Source: Rhynchopus sp. YZ270_cl-10
Lineage: Eukaryota; Euglenozoa; Diplonemea; Diplonemida; Diplonemidae
Assembly: GCA_964035575.1 (NCBI GenBank)
Contig: OZ037886.1
Location: 372,001 to 436,000, forward strand
DNA: 64,000 bases
Reading direction: 5' to 3'
Shown: in pieces, positions 30,823 through 41,200 of the stretch
Position numbering within the stretch: position 1 is the first letter of the stretch
Layout of the letters: the number at the start of each line of letters is the position of its first letter
Notes under the pieces: generated by a model
Seen by the model: only the letters and a program-made list of their open reading frames with translations
The model's database searches: none
What the model was told of the DNA's origin: nothing
Made by a program: the position numbers and the translations under genes

Positions 30823-31378
30823 TGGTTTGGCGTTAGATACGCCCTGGGCATGAAATGCGCAGATAACTGGTGTTTTTTTTATTTGGTTGTTTTCTGTTGA
30901 AAACTGTAACAACTAACGGAACGGAACGGAAACTGGTTTGGGGAAACTGTGCGTACAAAGAGGAGAGGGAACTGTGTGGGGAGAAGACTAGCGAGAAGAC
31001 CTGCTTACTTTGAGACATAGAGGGTGCGGCCACGCTTCTTCAGTGCGTAGAGAATGTGCTGCACATTCACGATGAGGGCAGGTCTCGCCTCACGCACCTC
31101 CATCAGGGCGTGTGTGTCCTTCATCACCCCCTCCACAAAGGACCGCAGGATCTCCCTTGCCTCGTCGTACACACTCGAGGCAAGACGCTTGCACCCACCA
31201 CGCCGTGCGAGACGGCGGATGCTCCCCTTTGTGATACCACGCCCTTTGTTGTCCTTCGCACCCTTGCGCTTCTGCGATCCCGTCTTCCTGTCGGCTGCCG
31301 ACACAGACTTTCCCTTTGCAGACTTTGCCGGGGCCATTGTGTTGTGTTACTTTTTTTTTCCAAAATATCTGTTGTGTC
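30823..31378. repeat. Dispersed duplication carrying histone H4, copy 2
   Basis: Nearly identical to 8492-9043, including 3' flank words such as GGAACGGAACGGAAACTGG. Similarity stops about 40 bp upstream of the start codon, where the 5' leader changes. Confidence 0.85.
31005..31337 (-). CDS. Histone H4 (divergent), copy 2
   Basis: Encodes the same 110-residue protein as the frame at 8670-9002, with no difference seen in the reading frame by eye. The leader before the ATG (GTAACACAACACA in mRNA sense) is also shared, so the putative SL acceptor moved with the gene. Two identical copies in different contexts suggest recent duplication or gene conversion. Features of the protein are given under copy 1. 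Confidence 0.88.
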   Translation of the reverse strand: MAPAKSAKGKSVSAADRKTGSQKRKGAKDNKGRGITKGSIRRLARRGGCKRLASSVYDEAREILRSFVEGVMKDTHALMEVREARPALIVNVQHILYALKKRGRTLYVSK

Positions 31379-31471
31379 AAAATACATTTCCCCCCAAAAC
31401 ACACACCACACTAAAAACTAAACCACCCCCCTCCTTTCTTTCTCCGTGTACACCCCCTCTCTCTCTCTCCC

Positions 31472-32992
31472 TCATAGAAAATGCAAAAACTCACACTGCG
31501 GCCGGGGTAGAGGGGAGCTTGCCGCACTTGGACATAAGGTACCTAGCTTCTTTAGCGTGGGCTCATTAAAGCCTACTTCGGAAGCGGATATGAGGAAGAG
31601 GTGTAGGACATTTTTTTCTAATCGCTTCAATCTGTGAAGGTCTATCGCATGCGAAAGGGCGCCGCGGAGAAAACGCTGCAGACACGCCTTCAGCGCATCT
31701 TTCGTCTCCAAATCACATTCAACCGCTTGCCGGTATTGTGTTAACAACGCCCAGAGCAACATTGCCCTCTCATCCCTCCTCAATTTAATCAACACAGCAC
31801 GCTCCATCAACGCAAGACAAAACTCCCCCGCTGCTGTCTTAAACTGCAGATCAGCCCCTCTACTCAGAACCGCCACCGCCCATATGCACACTGCAATGGA
31901 AGGATCATTACTTCGTGTCCTCACAGAATCCTGCTTCTGTGCATGCAACATTACAATGTGAAGTGCAGAGAACACATCCTTTACTACCGTAGTGTCCGCC
32001 TCACCACACCAAGCTGCTGGGAGCAGTTCTCTTGTGTACTGTATGTCCGATGTCAGATCCATTTTTGCAACGGAGAGTAGGACGGTAGAAATGTCTGTTC
32101 GGGATAGTTGCAGGTCTGTTCCGTCTTCAATGCAAACACGGAGTTGATCGAGGAGGTGCACCGCACTCAGTTTGGTTTGAATTTCAGGGATTTCTGCTAA
32201 TGCGCGGAAGACTGCGGTTGCATTCTGCAGGGAAGGATGCGCACCAACTTCACGAGAGGCACGGCAAAGAAGCGCAGTGCGATTTGCAGTAAAATCAGGA
32301 AAGCGCTCAAAATCACGCATTTTCTTCCCCGCAGACGCGACAGCAATGGTGGCCACTGCCCTGTGGAGTCCTACTGTACGTACCTCCTTTTTACCCAACC
32401 TCCACGTAGACTTGGGGGTTACTAAATACTCCTTCTTCGCCCATCGCAACGCAGTCCCCAGCAATTTTGGGTGCAGTGGGACAGCCTCTCCCTTAACCAC
32501 ATCTGGGCGCGGTGCGAGCTGATGTGTTGAAGGACGTTGGTTGCTGTGAACGTGCCCACCTTTGTCTACCCCCATATAAACCTTCGGATAGACCGCAGAA
32601 AAATAGTCAATAATATCATGCGGAAAACGCTCTGCCAGTTGCATAACAGACTCTAAGGTTTGTACTTGATATGGCATTGGAAAGTGTAGTGTGGTGTGGC
32701 TGTGGAATATTTTGTGTAGCATTGCGGGGGTCATAGCTCCGCTGTTTCGCGCGACAATGTGATAAAGAAAGTCCCGATGAACGACACGTTGTCGAGCAAA
32801 CGCCGCGATCATCGTTTGCACGGCTTTCAAATCGAAATTTGCGATGGGAATAGAACGACGTTGCACCACATTCTCTGCAATCCGCCAGAACACCGAGGCA
32901 GAACCTACCCCTGTTACAGGAAGCTTCCAGATATGTCTTGCAATGCTCCGCCCGTCAAGCAAAGGGGGTGGTAGAACCCAACGTTTCTGCAT
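31472..32992 (-). CDS. Helical-repeat protein, probably mitochondrial RNA-associated
   Basis: 506 residues from the ATG at 32992, with an acceptor-like CATAAAAG four bases upstream. It starts MQKRWVLPPPLLDGRSIARH, a possible mitochondrial leader. The rest is almost entirely amphipathic helices with recurring patterns such as LKAVQTMIAAFARQRVVHRD, LESVMQLAERFPHDIIDYF, NATAVFRALAEIPEIQ, ISTVLLSVAKMDLTS and RAMLLWALLTQYRQAVECD. This is the look of OPR/heptatricopeptide/FASTK-type alpha-solenoids that bind organellar RNA in Euglenozoa and elsewhere. No RAP domain is clear at the C-terminus. Assignment is by texture, not by signature motif. Confidence 0.55.
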   Translation of the reverse strand: MQKRWVLPPPLLDGRSIARHIWKLPVTGVGSASVFWRIAENVVQRRSIPIANFDLKAVQTMIAAFARQRVVHRDFLYHIVARNSGAMTPAMLHKIFHSHTTLHFPMPYQVQTLESVMQLAERFPHDIIDYFSAVYPKVYMGVDKGGHVHSNQRPSTHQLAPRPDVVKGEAVPLHPKLLGTALRWAKKEYLVTPKSTWRLGKKEVRTVGLHRAVATIAVASAGKKMRDFERFPDFTANRTALLCRASREVGAHPSLQNATAVFRALAEIPEIQTKLSAVHLLDQLRVCIEDGTDLQLSRTDISTVLLSVAKMDLTSDIQYTRELLPAAWCGEADTTVVKDVFSALHIVMLHAQKQDSVRTRSNDPSIAVCIWAVAVLSRGADLQFKTAAGEFCLALMERAVLIKLRRDERAMLLWALLTQYRQAVECDLETKDALKACLQRFLRGALSHAIDLHRLKRLEKNVLHLFLISASEVGFNEPTLKKLGTLCPSAASSPLPRPQCEFLHFL

Positions 32993-33069
32993 TGTTCTTT
33001 TATGAAAGCATAAATCGCTAAGAATACATCAAAGACAACGAAGCTCTTTCGTGTGGTTCTGGGGGGGAG

Positions 33070-33070
<1 letters not shown>

Positions 33071-33155
<85 letters not shown>
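33071..33155. repeat. (GA)n microsatellite
   Basis: About 42 GA dinucleotides upstream of the helical-repeat gene, directly abutting a 145-bp direct repeat. Confidence 0.95.
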
Positions 33156-33161
<6 letters not shown>

Positions 33162-33300
33162 TCTGAGATAGATAGAGAGTACCTAAAAGACCCGCGAAGG
33201 GCGAACAGCAATGATGAAAACGGAGAGGAGGGAAGGGGGATACTTTTATCTCGAAATAGGCGCTACGATGAGGGGGGCGAATGTGGAAGCCGAAACAACC
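33156..33300. repeat. 145-bp direct repeat, copy 1
   Basis: Starts GGGAGATCTGAGATAGATAG and ends GAAGCCGAAACAACC. Identical to 33526-33670, with 225 unique bases between. It lies just outside the retroelement coding region. Confidence 0.9.
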
Positions 33301-33525
33301 CAAAACAAATTCCAACAAAAAATCTGATGAAGATGGTGTGGTGATTTGGTGAGGGTAGAGACTGAAACATAAACGGACCCCGGCCAACCAGGACAAAGCC
33401 TGAGGAAAATCAAATAAATATTCTGCCAAATAGCAGTGTGCGTGCCATGTCAAATCAAAAGGACGGTAGTCTCTATCAAAGATCTCCCAACACGCAGCGA
33501 AGCTGCTCCGCTAAAGCGTGTTTCA

Positions 33526-33670
33526 GGGAGATCTGAGATAGATAGAGAGTACCTAAAAGACCCGCGAAGGGCGAACAGCAATGATGAAAACGGAGAGGAG
33601 GGAAGGGGGATACTTTTATCTCGAAATAGGCGCTACGATGAGGGGGGCGAATGTGGAAGCCGAAACAACC
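33526..33670. repeat. 145-bp direct repeat, copy 2
   Basis: Identical to copy 1. It immediately precedes the sequence leading into the retroelement's last frame, so its outer edge (33670/33671) is a candidate 3' boundary. The pair could be split direct repeats as in some tyrosine-recombinase retroelements, or a duplication made on insertion. Confidence 0.85.
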
Positions 33671-33953
33671 TCCTGACACCGTCACGTAGAATATTTAAAC
33701 CCGTAGGCCACGAGAGCATCCATCCCAACTACAAACAAAAACACAGGACCCCCGAGGGCCCAGAAAAAAGGCGGAGTGAACAAAAAACCAATGATACGAC
33801 ACCAAGCCTCAGCGGGCGCAGGCATCCAGAAATAAAACCAAAAGCCACTGCAAAAAAAAAACAGCGGACAAAAAACAGGGCAGGGAAACAGCTTTAATGA
33901 AAAGCTGGAAGAAAAAACAGAAGGCAATCTAAAATAAGAATAATCTAAGGACA

Positions 33954-36527
33954 TCACTCGTCCGACCACATAAAACCGCCACCGTCGACCACCACGCCGT
34001 CCGACGGGGGGTCGGCCCAGTCCTGCCCAGCGGAACCCCAGCGCGACAGCTCGTCCGCCGGCATACGGTCCGTCGCGATCCAGCGCGACAACATGCCCGC
34101 ACCCGCCCCGTCAGTGACCCGAAACAGGCGCTCCAAGACCGTGTTCCCTAACCTGACTGCACAGTGGCCCTTCTCCAGCACAGCAACCACCGCGGCGTTG
34201 TCCCCCACCACCAAAATCCTGCGGGCGCCACCACGTACAGCATGCAGCACGCCCCAGGCCATCGCCCGTAACTCCAAAATGAAAATATCCTCGACCGTGG
34301 ACCACGTGCCCCACTTCCTGAAAGCGCGCCCGCCAGCAAGCGTCCGCACAATAAACCCCCACCCCTCGGGGCACGCGTCCGACCACACCACCGTGTCACA
34401 CCCCTCCTCCGGCGACAGCTTCCACCTGGGGACGCGCCACACATCCGGCACCAATCGCCGCTCCACAAACACACGCAAGTCCGTCCGCATGCCCGCAGAG
34501 ATCTGCACCTGGTCGTCCCAGTCAATCGCGCCCGCAGACACCTCGGCGCCCCGCGCACGAATCCACGCCAACATGTCCGGCACCCCGCAGAACCGGTCCC
34601 CCATCGCATACGTCGCCCAGATGACGGCCCCGATACCTTTCCACACTTCGCGCAGCGAGGGACCCGACGCCGACAGCAATACGTCCATCACGACACGGGC
34701 CTTCCGACGCCACTCCCCCGGCAGCCGCATTCTGCGCCCCCGCAAATCCCACTCAATCCCTGCGTAGGTACACACCTGTACCGGAGTGAGCGTCGACTTC
34801 TCGCGGTTCACCTCAGCGCCAACTTCGTCCGCTCTGCGCAGGAACCCCCGAAGCCGCGCAGACGCCTCACCCGCCGACTTCCCCAAAATGAGGTTGTCGT
34901 CTATCCACGCAGCAGCACACACACCCGCCATATCCCCGAGAAGCCCCAGCGACGTCTCCTGCGCAATCACCGCCGCCCACGACCACCCCATCGCCATGCG
35001 GGTGAGCTGCATGCGACGCGCACCCTGCCGCACACCAAAAAACTGCCCCACCTCCGCGGACAAAGGGAATTGCCAGAAAAACCCTTTAAAATCCGCCACG
35101 ACTGCATGCGTAGCGCCCCCGCGTAGGATGAGTTCCGACAGCTCGTATGGTGTAGGGAGGCTGAACTTTGGCGGGGAGTGCATCGCCGTGTTCAACGGCC
35201 GTGCGTCAACGATGAGACGCATCTTGCCGTTCGTCTTCGCCAGCGGAAACACAGACAGCCCACACACCGACGGGAAAGCTCGCTTCTCCGTGCGCAAAAT
35301 CCCACTACCCACGCACGCCGCCAACATGCCGTCCTGGAGCTTGGAGGGCGGGCCCGGCATCGACACCCCAGACCCCGTCAGCTGCGCACGGAAAGTCGCA
35401 ATGTCGTCAAGCATTGCGAACAACCTGGCCTTCGCCGGTACCAGTCGGCGGAGCGCCCCCAAATCAATCAGACCCGCCGGGAATGAGTCAAGCACCTGCC
35501 GCTTCACCCCAGATGGGCCACCCCAGACCCCAGCGACATCATCCAAGAGCACATGCGGAGGCGCCGCAGACGTCTCAACATCCGCCTCCACCACGTCATC
35601 CCCCTCGTCACGCACATACTCCCCCAACGGGTACCCGTCCAACCCCCGGAACAACCAACCTACAGCGGCCGCTCCTGCAGGACGTCCAGCGTCGAGCGTG
35701 CCTTCCTGCGAGCCTCGGGCGCCGTACGCATGAGGTAACGCACCGTCGTTCTGGATGACGCGTGGCGCAGCGCGTCCCTCAGTCCGTCCACGCTCATCCC
35801 CCAGGATTGCAGGGCCTGCGCTGACCCCCTGCGAAGCGAGTGCGCCCAGGACCCTGCCGGCAGAGCCCCCACCACCCGACGCATGAGGCGCTGGTACTGC
35901 GTCTCGGTCGCTGCAAACAACGGCGCGTCCTGTCCTTCCGCCAAGCGACGCGCGCGTGCCCATTCCACCACGTATTGGGTAAGCGTCCCGGGTGGCAAAT
36001 ACACCACGGGTGTCCAGCTCTTCTGCTGCTTCTCCTTCAGGGCGACTTCCAGCCCCGTCGCGCCCTCGTCTGTCACCTCCACCAGGTCGCGCACCAGCAG
36101 GTATCGTGCGTCCGCCATACGCGCCCGTGCCATCCACACCAAGGCCACAAACGCCCGTTCGCGCTCGGCCCCCTCGCGACCGAAAGCCTCGACCACGTCC
36201 ATCACCGCGTCCACGTCTACCGGCGGCGCCTGACTCGGCCTCAGCAACGTCCCGAAACGCGTCAGCGCGCGCTTCACCGCCAGCACCCGGCGCGTGCGGT
36301 ATCCCGTCTCCCCCTCGGCCGCCAGTGCCTTCAGCAGCCGCCCGCAGTAGTCGGCCACGGAGAGGGACGACGCTCCGCGCAGGCGACCCCAGACGAACCG
36401 AATCAACGTCTGGTCGGGAGGCGTGGTCTCGGTCTCCCCTTCGGCGAACTGCCGGAACGCTCGGAGCAGCCAGTCGCGGGTGCCTGCTGCTCGGGGCCCC
36501 ACGTCGAAAGTGTGCGCTTGGTCCCAC
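33954..36527 (-). CDS. Retroelement reverse transcriptase / RNase H
   Basis: The RT part has KTNGKMRLIVDARPLN, VVADFKGFFWQFPLS, MAMGWSWAAVIAQE and WIDDNLI in the catalytic position. RNase H follows, with VVWSDACPEGWG, LELRAMAWGVLHAV and VVGDNAAVVAVLEKG. This RT type with bacteriophage-like WSDA RNase H wording is seen in DIRS-order elements. The first 290 residues overlap the recombinase frame and are probably not all translated. Confidence 0.85.
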   Translation of the reverse strand: MGPSAHFRRGAPSSRHPRLAAPSVPAVRRRGDRDHASRPDVDSVRLGSPARSVVPLRGRLLRAAAEGTGGRGGDGIPHAPGAGGEARADAFRDVAEAESGAAGRRGRGDGRGRGFRSRGGRARTGVCGLGVDGTGAYGGRTIPAGARPGGGDRRGRDGAGSRPEGEAAEELDTRGVFATRDAYPIRGGMGTRASLGGRTGRAVVCSDRDAVPAPHASGGGGSAGRVLGALASQGVSAGPAILGDERGRTEGRAAPRVIQNDGALPHAYGARGSQEGTLDAGRPAGAAAVGWLFRGLDGYPLGEYVRDEGDDVVEADVETSAAPPHVLLDDVAGVWGGPSGVKRQVLDSFPAGLIDLGALRRLVPAKARLFAMLDDIATFRAQLTGSGVSMPGPPSKLQDGMLAACVGSGILRTEKRAFPSVCGLSVFPLAKTNGKMRLIVDARPLNTAMHSPPKFSLPTPYELSELILRGGATHAVVADFKGFFWQFPLSAEVGQFFGVRQGARRMQLTRMAMGWSWAAVIAQETSLGLLGDMAGVCAAAWIDDNLILGKSAGEASARLRGFLRRADEVGAEVNREKSTLTPVQVCTYAGIEWDLRGRRMRLPGEWRRKARVVMDVLLSASGPSLREVWKGIGAVIWATYAMGDRFCGVPDMLAWIRARGAEVSAGAIDWDDQVQISAGMRTDLRVFVERRLVPDVWRVPRWKLSPEEGCDTVVWSDACPEGWGFIVRTLAGGRAFRKWGTWSTVEDIFILELRAMAWGVLHAVRGGARRILVVGDNAAVVAVLEKGHCAVRLGNTVLERLFRVTDGAGAGMLSRWIATDRMPADELSRWGSAGQDWADPPSDGVVVDGGGFMWSDE

Positions 36528-37048
36528 GGGACAAGATGGGCCAAAGCGCGCGCGGCCTGCTTGCCGTCGCGGAGGCGGAACACGCAGTCGTCCACCTCCT
36601 TCCTCCTCGCCACCCCGAGACCCTTCTTCGGCTTGCGCAAAGCCTGAAGCAGCATTTCGGAAGAAAACTCGGCGGATGTGTGTTTTGGCGGGGAGGGCCG
36701 TGGGGGGGGGGAAGAAAAAACAAGAGGGGGGGGAGAGGGGGGGGGAGGGTGGTGGGAGGGAGAGCGTAACGCGCGCTGCCGCCTGCTCTCGTCACTTGCG
36801 TTGACCACCGCGCCAATGCCCTCCCCCGCCTCGGCCTCTGCCACCACCGTTTCCCGGCGCGTACGGCTGCGCGGCCTGGCCCCCCCCGTTGCCACCCCCG
36901 TACGCCTGCCCGGCCCGGCCACCCCCGTGCCCGGACTTCGCACCACGCCCTGCTGCGTGCGCCGCCGCCACCGCCGCCTGCCGGTCCTTCGGCACGACAT
37001 CCGCCGTCCAGACCTTGTCGCGGAAGGCGACCGCACCCGACCTCCCAC
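35660..37048 (-). CDS. Retroelement tyrosine recombinase
   Basis: The C-terminal half carries a tyrosine-recombinase core: an Arg in helix ARMADARYLLVRDLVEV, a Lys-rich hairpin (EVALKEKQQKSWTPV), the HxxR box in WAHSLRRGSAQALQSWG and the nucleophile tyrosine in RHASSRTTVRYLMRT. The N-terminal 120 residues overlap gag and are low complexity; the real start is probably later. The enzyme would integrate a circular cDNA without target duplication. Confidence 0.8.
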   Translation of the reverse strand: MGGRVRSPSATRSGRRMSCRRTGRRRWRRRTQQGVVRSPGTGVAGPGRRTGVATGGARPRSRTRRETVVAEAEAGEGIGAVVNASDESRRQRALRSPSHHPPPPSPPPLVFSSPPPRPSPPKHTSAEFSSEMLLQALRKPKKGLGVARRKEVDDCVFRLRDGKQAARALAHLVPWDQAHTFDVGPRAAGTRDWLLRAFRQFAEGETETTPPDQTLIRFVWGRLRGASSLSVADYCGRLLKALAAEGETGYRTRRVLAVKRALTRFGTLLRPSQAPPVDVDAVMDVVEAFGREGAERERAFVALVWMARARMADARYLLVRDLVEVTDEGATGLEVALKEKQQKSWTPVVYLPPGTLTQYVVEWARARRLAEGQDAPLFAATETQYQRLMRRVVGALPAGSWAHSLRRGSAQALQSWGMSVDGLRDALRHASSRTTVRYLMRTAPEARRKARSTLDVLQERPL

Positions 37049-38051
37049 AACTCGCCCTCAACTGCCAGAAGGAGATACTGTCATCGAGCTTTCTCAGCAC
37101 CGCCTCCAAGGGAGCTTGCTGCAGCAACAGACCCACCACATCAACGGCGAAGCGGGCCCCGTCCTGCGCGTCGCCGGCCTCGGTAGGCAGGCGCCTCCTC
37201 AGGGCCTGCACCAGAGCGTCGGCGCAGTGGTCGGCGTCGGCGCAAAAATCCACCCAGTGTCTCGGGTTGCGTGCCACCACGTCCACGTCCGTCCCCATAA
37301 CCGGCTGTTCCACCTGCATAGGCGCCGCTGCCCCGGTGCCGATCGCCGCCCGTAACTGCGCCAGGAAGTCCGATGCTGCAGCTGCCGGAGGAGGCGCACC
37401 ACCGTCCCTGACCGCGTTGAGCTGCTGGCACAGGAGCTCGTGCCGCGCGTCCCCCTCCCGCTTCGCTGCCGCCAACTCCATCATCGCAGCCTCCAGCTGC
37501 GCGATCCGCGCGTTGTCCGCCGCCGGCTGCGTCTGCTGCGGCTGCTGCGGCTGCTGCTCGCGCGGGATGGACGCCTCCGGGCTGTCCTCACGTTGAGGCA
37601 AAACCGGCGTCTCGGCGGTGGTGGCGGGGGGGCGGGATCCGCTGAGGCGGGACCGGGTCTCGGGGTCCCCCAGCACCGTGGACAGCACCGTGAGGGTGCC
37701 GACCAGGCGCGTGAGGGACATGCGCTGGCCCTCTGAGAACATCGCGCTGTTCGCCTCCGTCACCTCCGCCTTGAGGAGGACGAGGATGGCGGACACAATC
37801 GCCAACCGCGTCACCTGCCCTGGCCCCTGGACGCCGGTGTGGCGGGCGACTTCCTTATCCAGGGCCCGCATCGTCCGCGCCAGATCCGCGAACTGGATCT
37901 TGCGTCCCACCAGCGCAGGGGAGCCCTCTTCCACGCCCAGCGCACGCAGGGCCGCATCCGGAGGCGACCAGTCGTGCTGGCTCGTCGTCTGCGCCTCGAA
38001 CGCCGCCAACAGCGTAGCACAATATGATAGGTGAAGTATACGACGTCGCAT
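36792..38051 (-). CDS. Retroelement gag-like protein
   Basis: About 419 residues from the ATG at 38051 (MRRRILHLSYC). A helical N-terminal region (DLARTMRALDKEVARHTG, AILVLLKAEVTEANSAMF), a Pro/Gln-rich linker, a second helical part and a Gly/Arg-rich RGG tail instead of a zinc knuckle. The call rests on position and general texture. Confidence 0.55.
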   Translation of the reverse strand: MRRRILHLSYCATLLAAFEAQTTSQHDWSPPDAALRALGVEEGSPALVGRKIQFADLARTMRALDKEVARHTGVQGPGQVTRLAIVSAILVLLKAEVTEANSAMFSEGQRMSLTRLVGTLTVLSTVLGDPETRSRLSGSRPPATTAETPVLPQREDSPEASIPREQQPQQPQQTQPAADNARIAQLEAAMMELAAAKREGDARHELLCQQLNAVRDGGAPPPAAAASDFLAQLRAAIGTGAAAPMQVEQPVMGTDVDVVARNPRHWVDFCADADHCADALVQALRRRLPTEAGDAQDGARFAVDVVGLLLQQAPLEAVLRKLDDSISFWQLRASCGRSGAVAFRDKVWTADVVPKDRQAAVAAAHAAGRGAKSGHGGGRAGQAYGGGNGGGQAAQPYAPGNGGGRGRGGGGHWRGGQRK

Positions 38052-38197
38052 AAGTCTGGGTTTTGGAGGAAAAAAAAAGAAAAAAAAAAAAAGAAGAAAA
38101 AAAAACGCACTTCTGTAAAGAAGGATTGGTTTTTTGGCTCTTTTTTTTGTCAAAAATCGCTGCTTCAACCCAGATCTTGCCCTCATCCCCCCCATTC

Positions 38198-38219
38198 TCT
38201 CTCTCTCTCTCTCTCTCTC
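38198..38219. repeat. (CT)n microsatellite
   Basis: Eleven CT dinucleotides at the 3' edge of the coiled-coil gene, near the right side of the retroelement. Confidence 0.9.
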
Positions 38220-41200
38220 ATCGGCTGTTCACAACCATCATCGCGGGCTGTTTCGGCATGACCACCTTCTTCTTTTGCATTTCAACCTGCGCTGAGCTTG
38301 GCCTTCGTGCACCACCAATCGCACAGAGGGTGTCGTGAGAGAGGGCCACGGGGGGCGGAGGGGTTTGCACCTTCTTCACCATGTGGTCGACGCCTACTGG
38401 ACCGACCCCGAGAATGCCGTTGGATGCATGAGTGTGCCGCGTTGTGCACAACGCCCCTGAGGGTCGTCTCGACGCTATTGGGTCAAATTTTGGCACCGCA
38501 GTGCCCGAAGGGTCCAACATATTAGATACGATCTGTTTCGGGTGCGTCGCCTGCGTCCCTTGAAGGGAACCTACCAGCAGAACTGGGGTGGTGTAGCTTT
38601 TCATTGACAACGTCACCTGCGCCTCTGCCTCCCGCTTTGCACGCTGAATGATGTTATTATTTGCGGCAATGGTGCTGTGTGGACGGGGCTGCTTTCGTGG
38701 AAGCACCGCCTGAACCTGCATTGCAGTAAACGGGGGAGGTGAGTTCTTCAACCCAAAACAGGACAAACTGTTCTGAGGAAGCTTTTTCCCCCTCGAACCG
38801 ACCCCACCAAGCTGACCCCCACCGCCACCACCACCCTCCTCCGTCGCGTATGTTGCCAAGGCAGGATGAAGAAGCGAGCGGCGGGGTGCGCTTTGTGTAC
38901 GCATTTCATGTGCCGGATAGGACTGAGGGAGAGACGTTGCGCTGTCAGGGCGTGTCGTGGCACTGTCGGGGCGTGCCCCGACAGAGGCCTGGCTAGGAGA
39001 AGCTTGGGCCAAAGAGGCGTTCCATTCTTGCCGTTCGGATTCAGTGAGGAGCGTTTTCTCTTGTGGATAGACCCATTGGCCGGAGACCATCATCTCTGCC
39101 GCCATGCGAGACCGCTGTACATCGAGCCCCCTCATTTCCTTCCCAATTGGTGTCATCTTCTCAGTCACCGTGCTGGTTGCCCGTTGTCCAACCCCAAGGA
39201 ACGCCAGTTGCTGTTGCTTGAAGTGTTCGTCCGCAATGGTCTCAGGGCAAGGCGGGTTGTCGCCCCCCTCAGTCAAGGCTTCCTGTACGCTAGGCACGCT
39301 GGCGGTATTGTATATTTCGGTGATGGCCTGTTTTAGGTCGTTTTTGACTTCGGCCGCAGCAGCTTCTCGTTTGGTGAGATTTGCTTTTTCGAGTTCAAGT
39401 TGTTGTCGAACAGTTTCGTGGTGTTTCATGCGTGCTAAACGGCGGTTTTCTCGTTTAAGACGAAGCCGTTCGCCAATGGTGGTGATGGTTTGAGCTTGTC
39501 GAAGTTTGGATAGCGTTCTCTCAATTTCGAGCAAATTTGCAAGAGATTTGCTGAAATTACTGCCAATTCGGAAGATCTGTATGGGAACTGGGACTTTGGA
39601 CCCGAAGGCGACCTTCAGTTCTGCGAGGTTAAGCTTTTTCATGCGGAACTTTCGTTTGAAAAGCTCAACAAATTTGCGGAACACTGTCAGAAACTCTATC
39701 CCTACCCGTTCACTCTCGCCTGCAACAAGCTTCGCCTGGTTGCGCTTCTCCTCACGATTCCCCTGCACCTCACGCAGCTTCCTCTTCTGCGCTTCCAGCG
39801 CCGTCTTCAGGTCCTCTATCGCCACTTTCTTCTGCTGAATCTCGTCACCCTGTTTTTCAATCCGCTTATGCAAGCCACCTGCATCGCTTTCAAGCTTCTG
39901 CTTCAAGTCTTCGCTGTGTGCTAGGAGTTGCTTTGTGCGGGCTTCACCTAGTTTAATCTCGGTTTCGAGCCTCGAAATCTCTTGTTTTGATTTCGTGAGA
40001 TATGTGTTGTACTGTGTCTCGGATCGGAGCCGTTGTTTGCGTATCATATGCATGAAGAGAGCGGTGTAGCCGTGCCGTATGGATATCAACCCAAACTGCT
40101 TTGCCAGGGCGTCCATCAGATTCGCCTTTACCCGCAGTTCCTTCTCCAAATCTTCTTGTGTCCGCAGCTGGTCCTCAAGCTCTTTGACCTTCTGAAGGTG
40201 GTACTCCAATTGGTTCTCCAAGTCTTCTCGTTCCGTCGCATCGCCCTGAAGTTTTCCAGAGAGTTGCTCCTCCATAGCTCGGGAGGATTCGAGCATTGAG
40301 CGGAGGTCCGCTACTTCTGCTTCATTTGCTTCTGCAGAAAGAAGTGCGTGTTGGAGGCGGCCGGCGATTTCTTGTGTTGTTGACTGTGGTGGTGGTGGGT
40401 GGTGTGGCGATGTTACAAAGTTGGCTTGAAATACAAAATTTTCTGGTGACAGTGCATGACCGGTGCACCGTGGAGTAGAGTGGACCCCAAGGATGCAAAA
40501 GCCCATCTTTTTGAGGGAAACATCTATGAAACAGTTCGTCGTATTTATACAGATGGTAAAAGAAAAGTTGAAAAAATGTAGATTCCCTGAATATTGCGAA
40601 AGAGGGGGAGAAATTGGAGGGGGGATTTCAATACCTGAGCCTCTTGTAGCATGATGTTAAGTTCGAGTACCTCACCCTGTGCTTGTGAGCGTTGTGCCGC
40701 CAGCTCGTCGTTCACCTCGCTGAGCTGCTCCAGCAGGCCCCGCTTTGCAGTCTCCATAGCGTCGATCTTCTCTTTAAGCTGCCCGACCTGCGTGGTTTTT
40801 GCCTCCAAATTTATCTTCAAATTCCGCACCTTTGTATACTCATCCTCCAACTGCCCTGTCACTGCCTGGATCTCACTCGACGCACCGTTCTTTACTTGCT
40901 CCAGCATATAGCGCTGCTCCATCTCGAACTCCTCTTTCTGCTTTTCCATGACCGCCTTCGTCTCGGTGATGCGGTTTTTCCAGTAGGCGCGCTCCGCTTC
41001 TTGCGACTCCTTTGCCTTGCGGACAGTGCGTTCTGCCTCAATGATGCGCTCTTCAGCAGAGGCATGTGCCCTTTGTAGGTCCTCTGCCTGCTTTGCCAGC
41101 AACGCCTTCATCTCGTTGTTCACCTGTAAATGCTCTGCCACAGCGTTCTCAGCATGAGACCGCTGTGAAGACTTCACTTCAATCCCTTTTCTCACCCGCG

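Larger units (their letters stand above)
33671..38051 (-). mobile_element. VIPER-like (DIRS order) tyrosine-recombinase retroelement
   Basis: Three long overlapping frames on the minus strand, in order: gag-like (36792-38051), tyrosine recombinase (35660-37048) and reverse transcriptase with RNase H (33954-36527). A recombinase between gag and RT is the order I recall for the trypanosomatid VIPER elements, unlike classic DIRS1, where RT precedes the recombinase. The coding region is much more GC-rich than its surroundings. It looks whole: all three parts are open and I noticed no break. The outer boundaries are not certain; the left one is probably near 33671. Confidence 0.8.

Noticed and set aside
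33029-33344. Ser-Leu and Arg-Glu repeat frames
   Set aside because: Derived from the (GA)n microsatellite.
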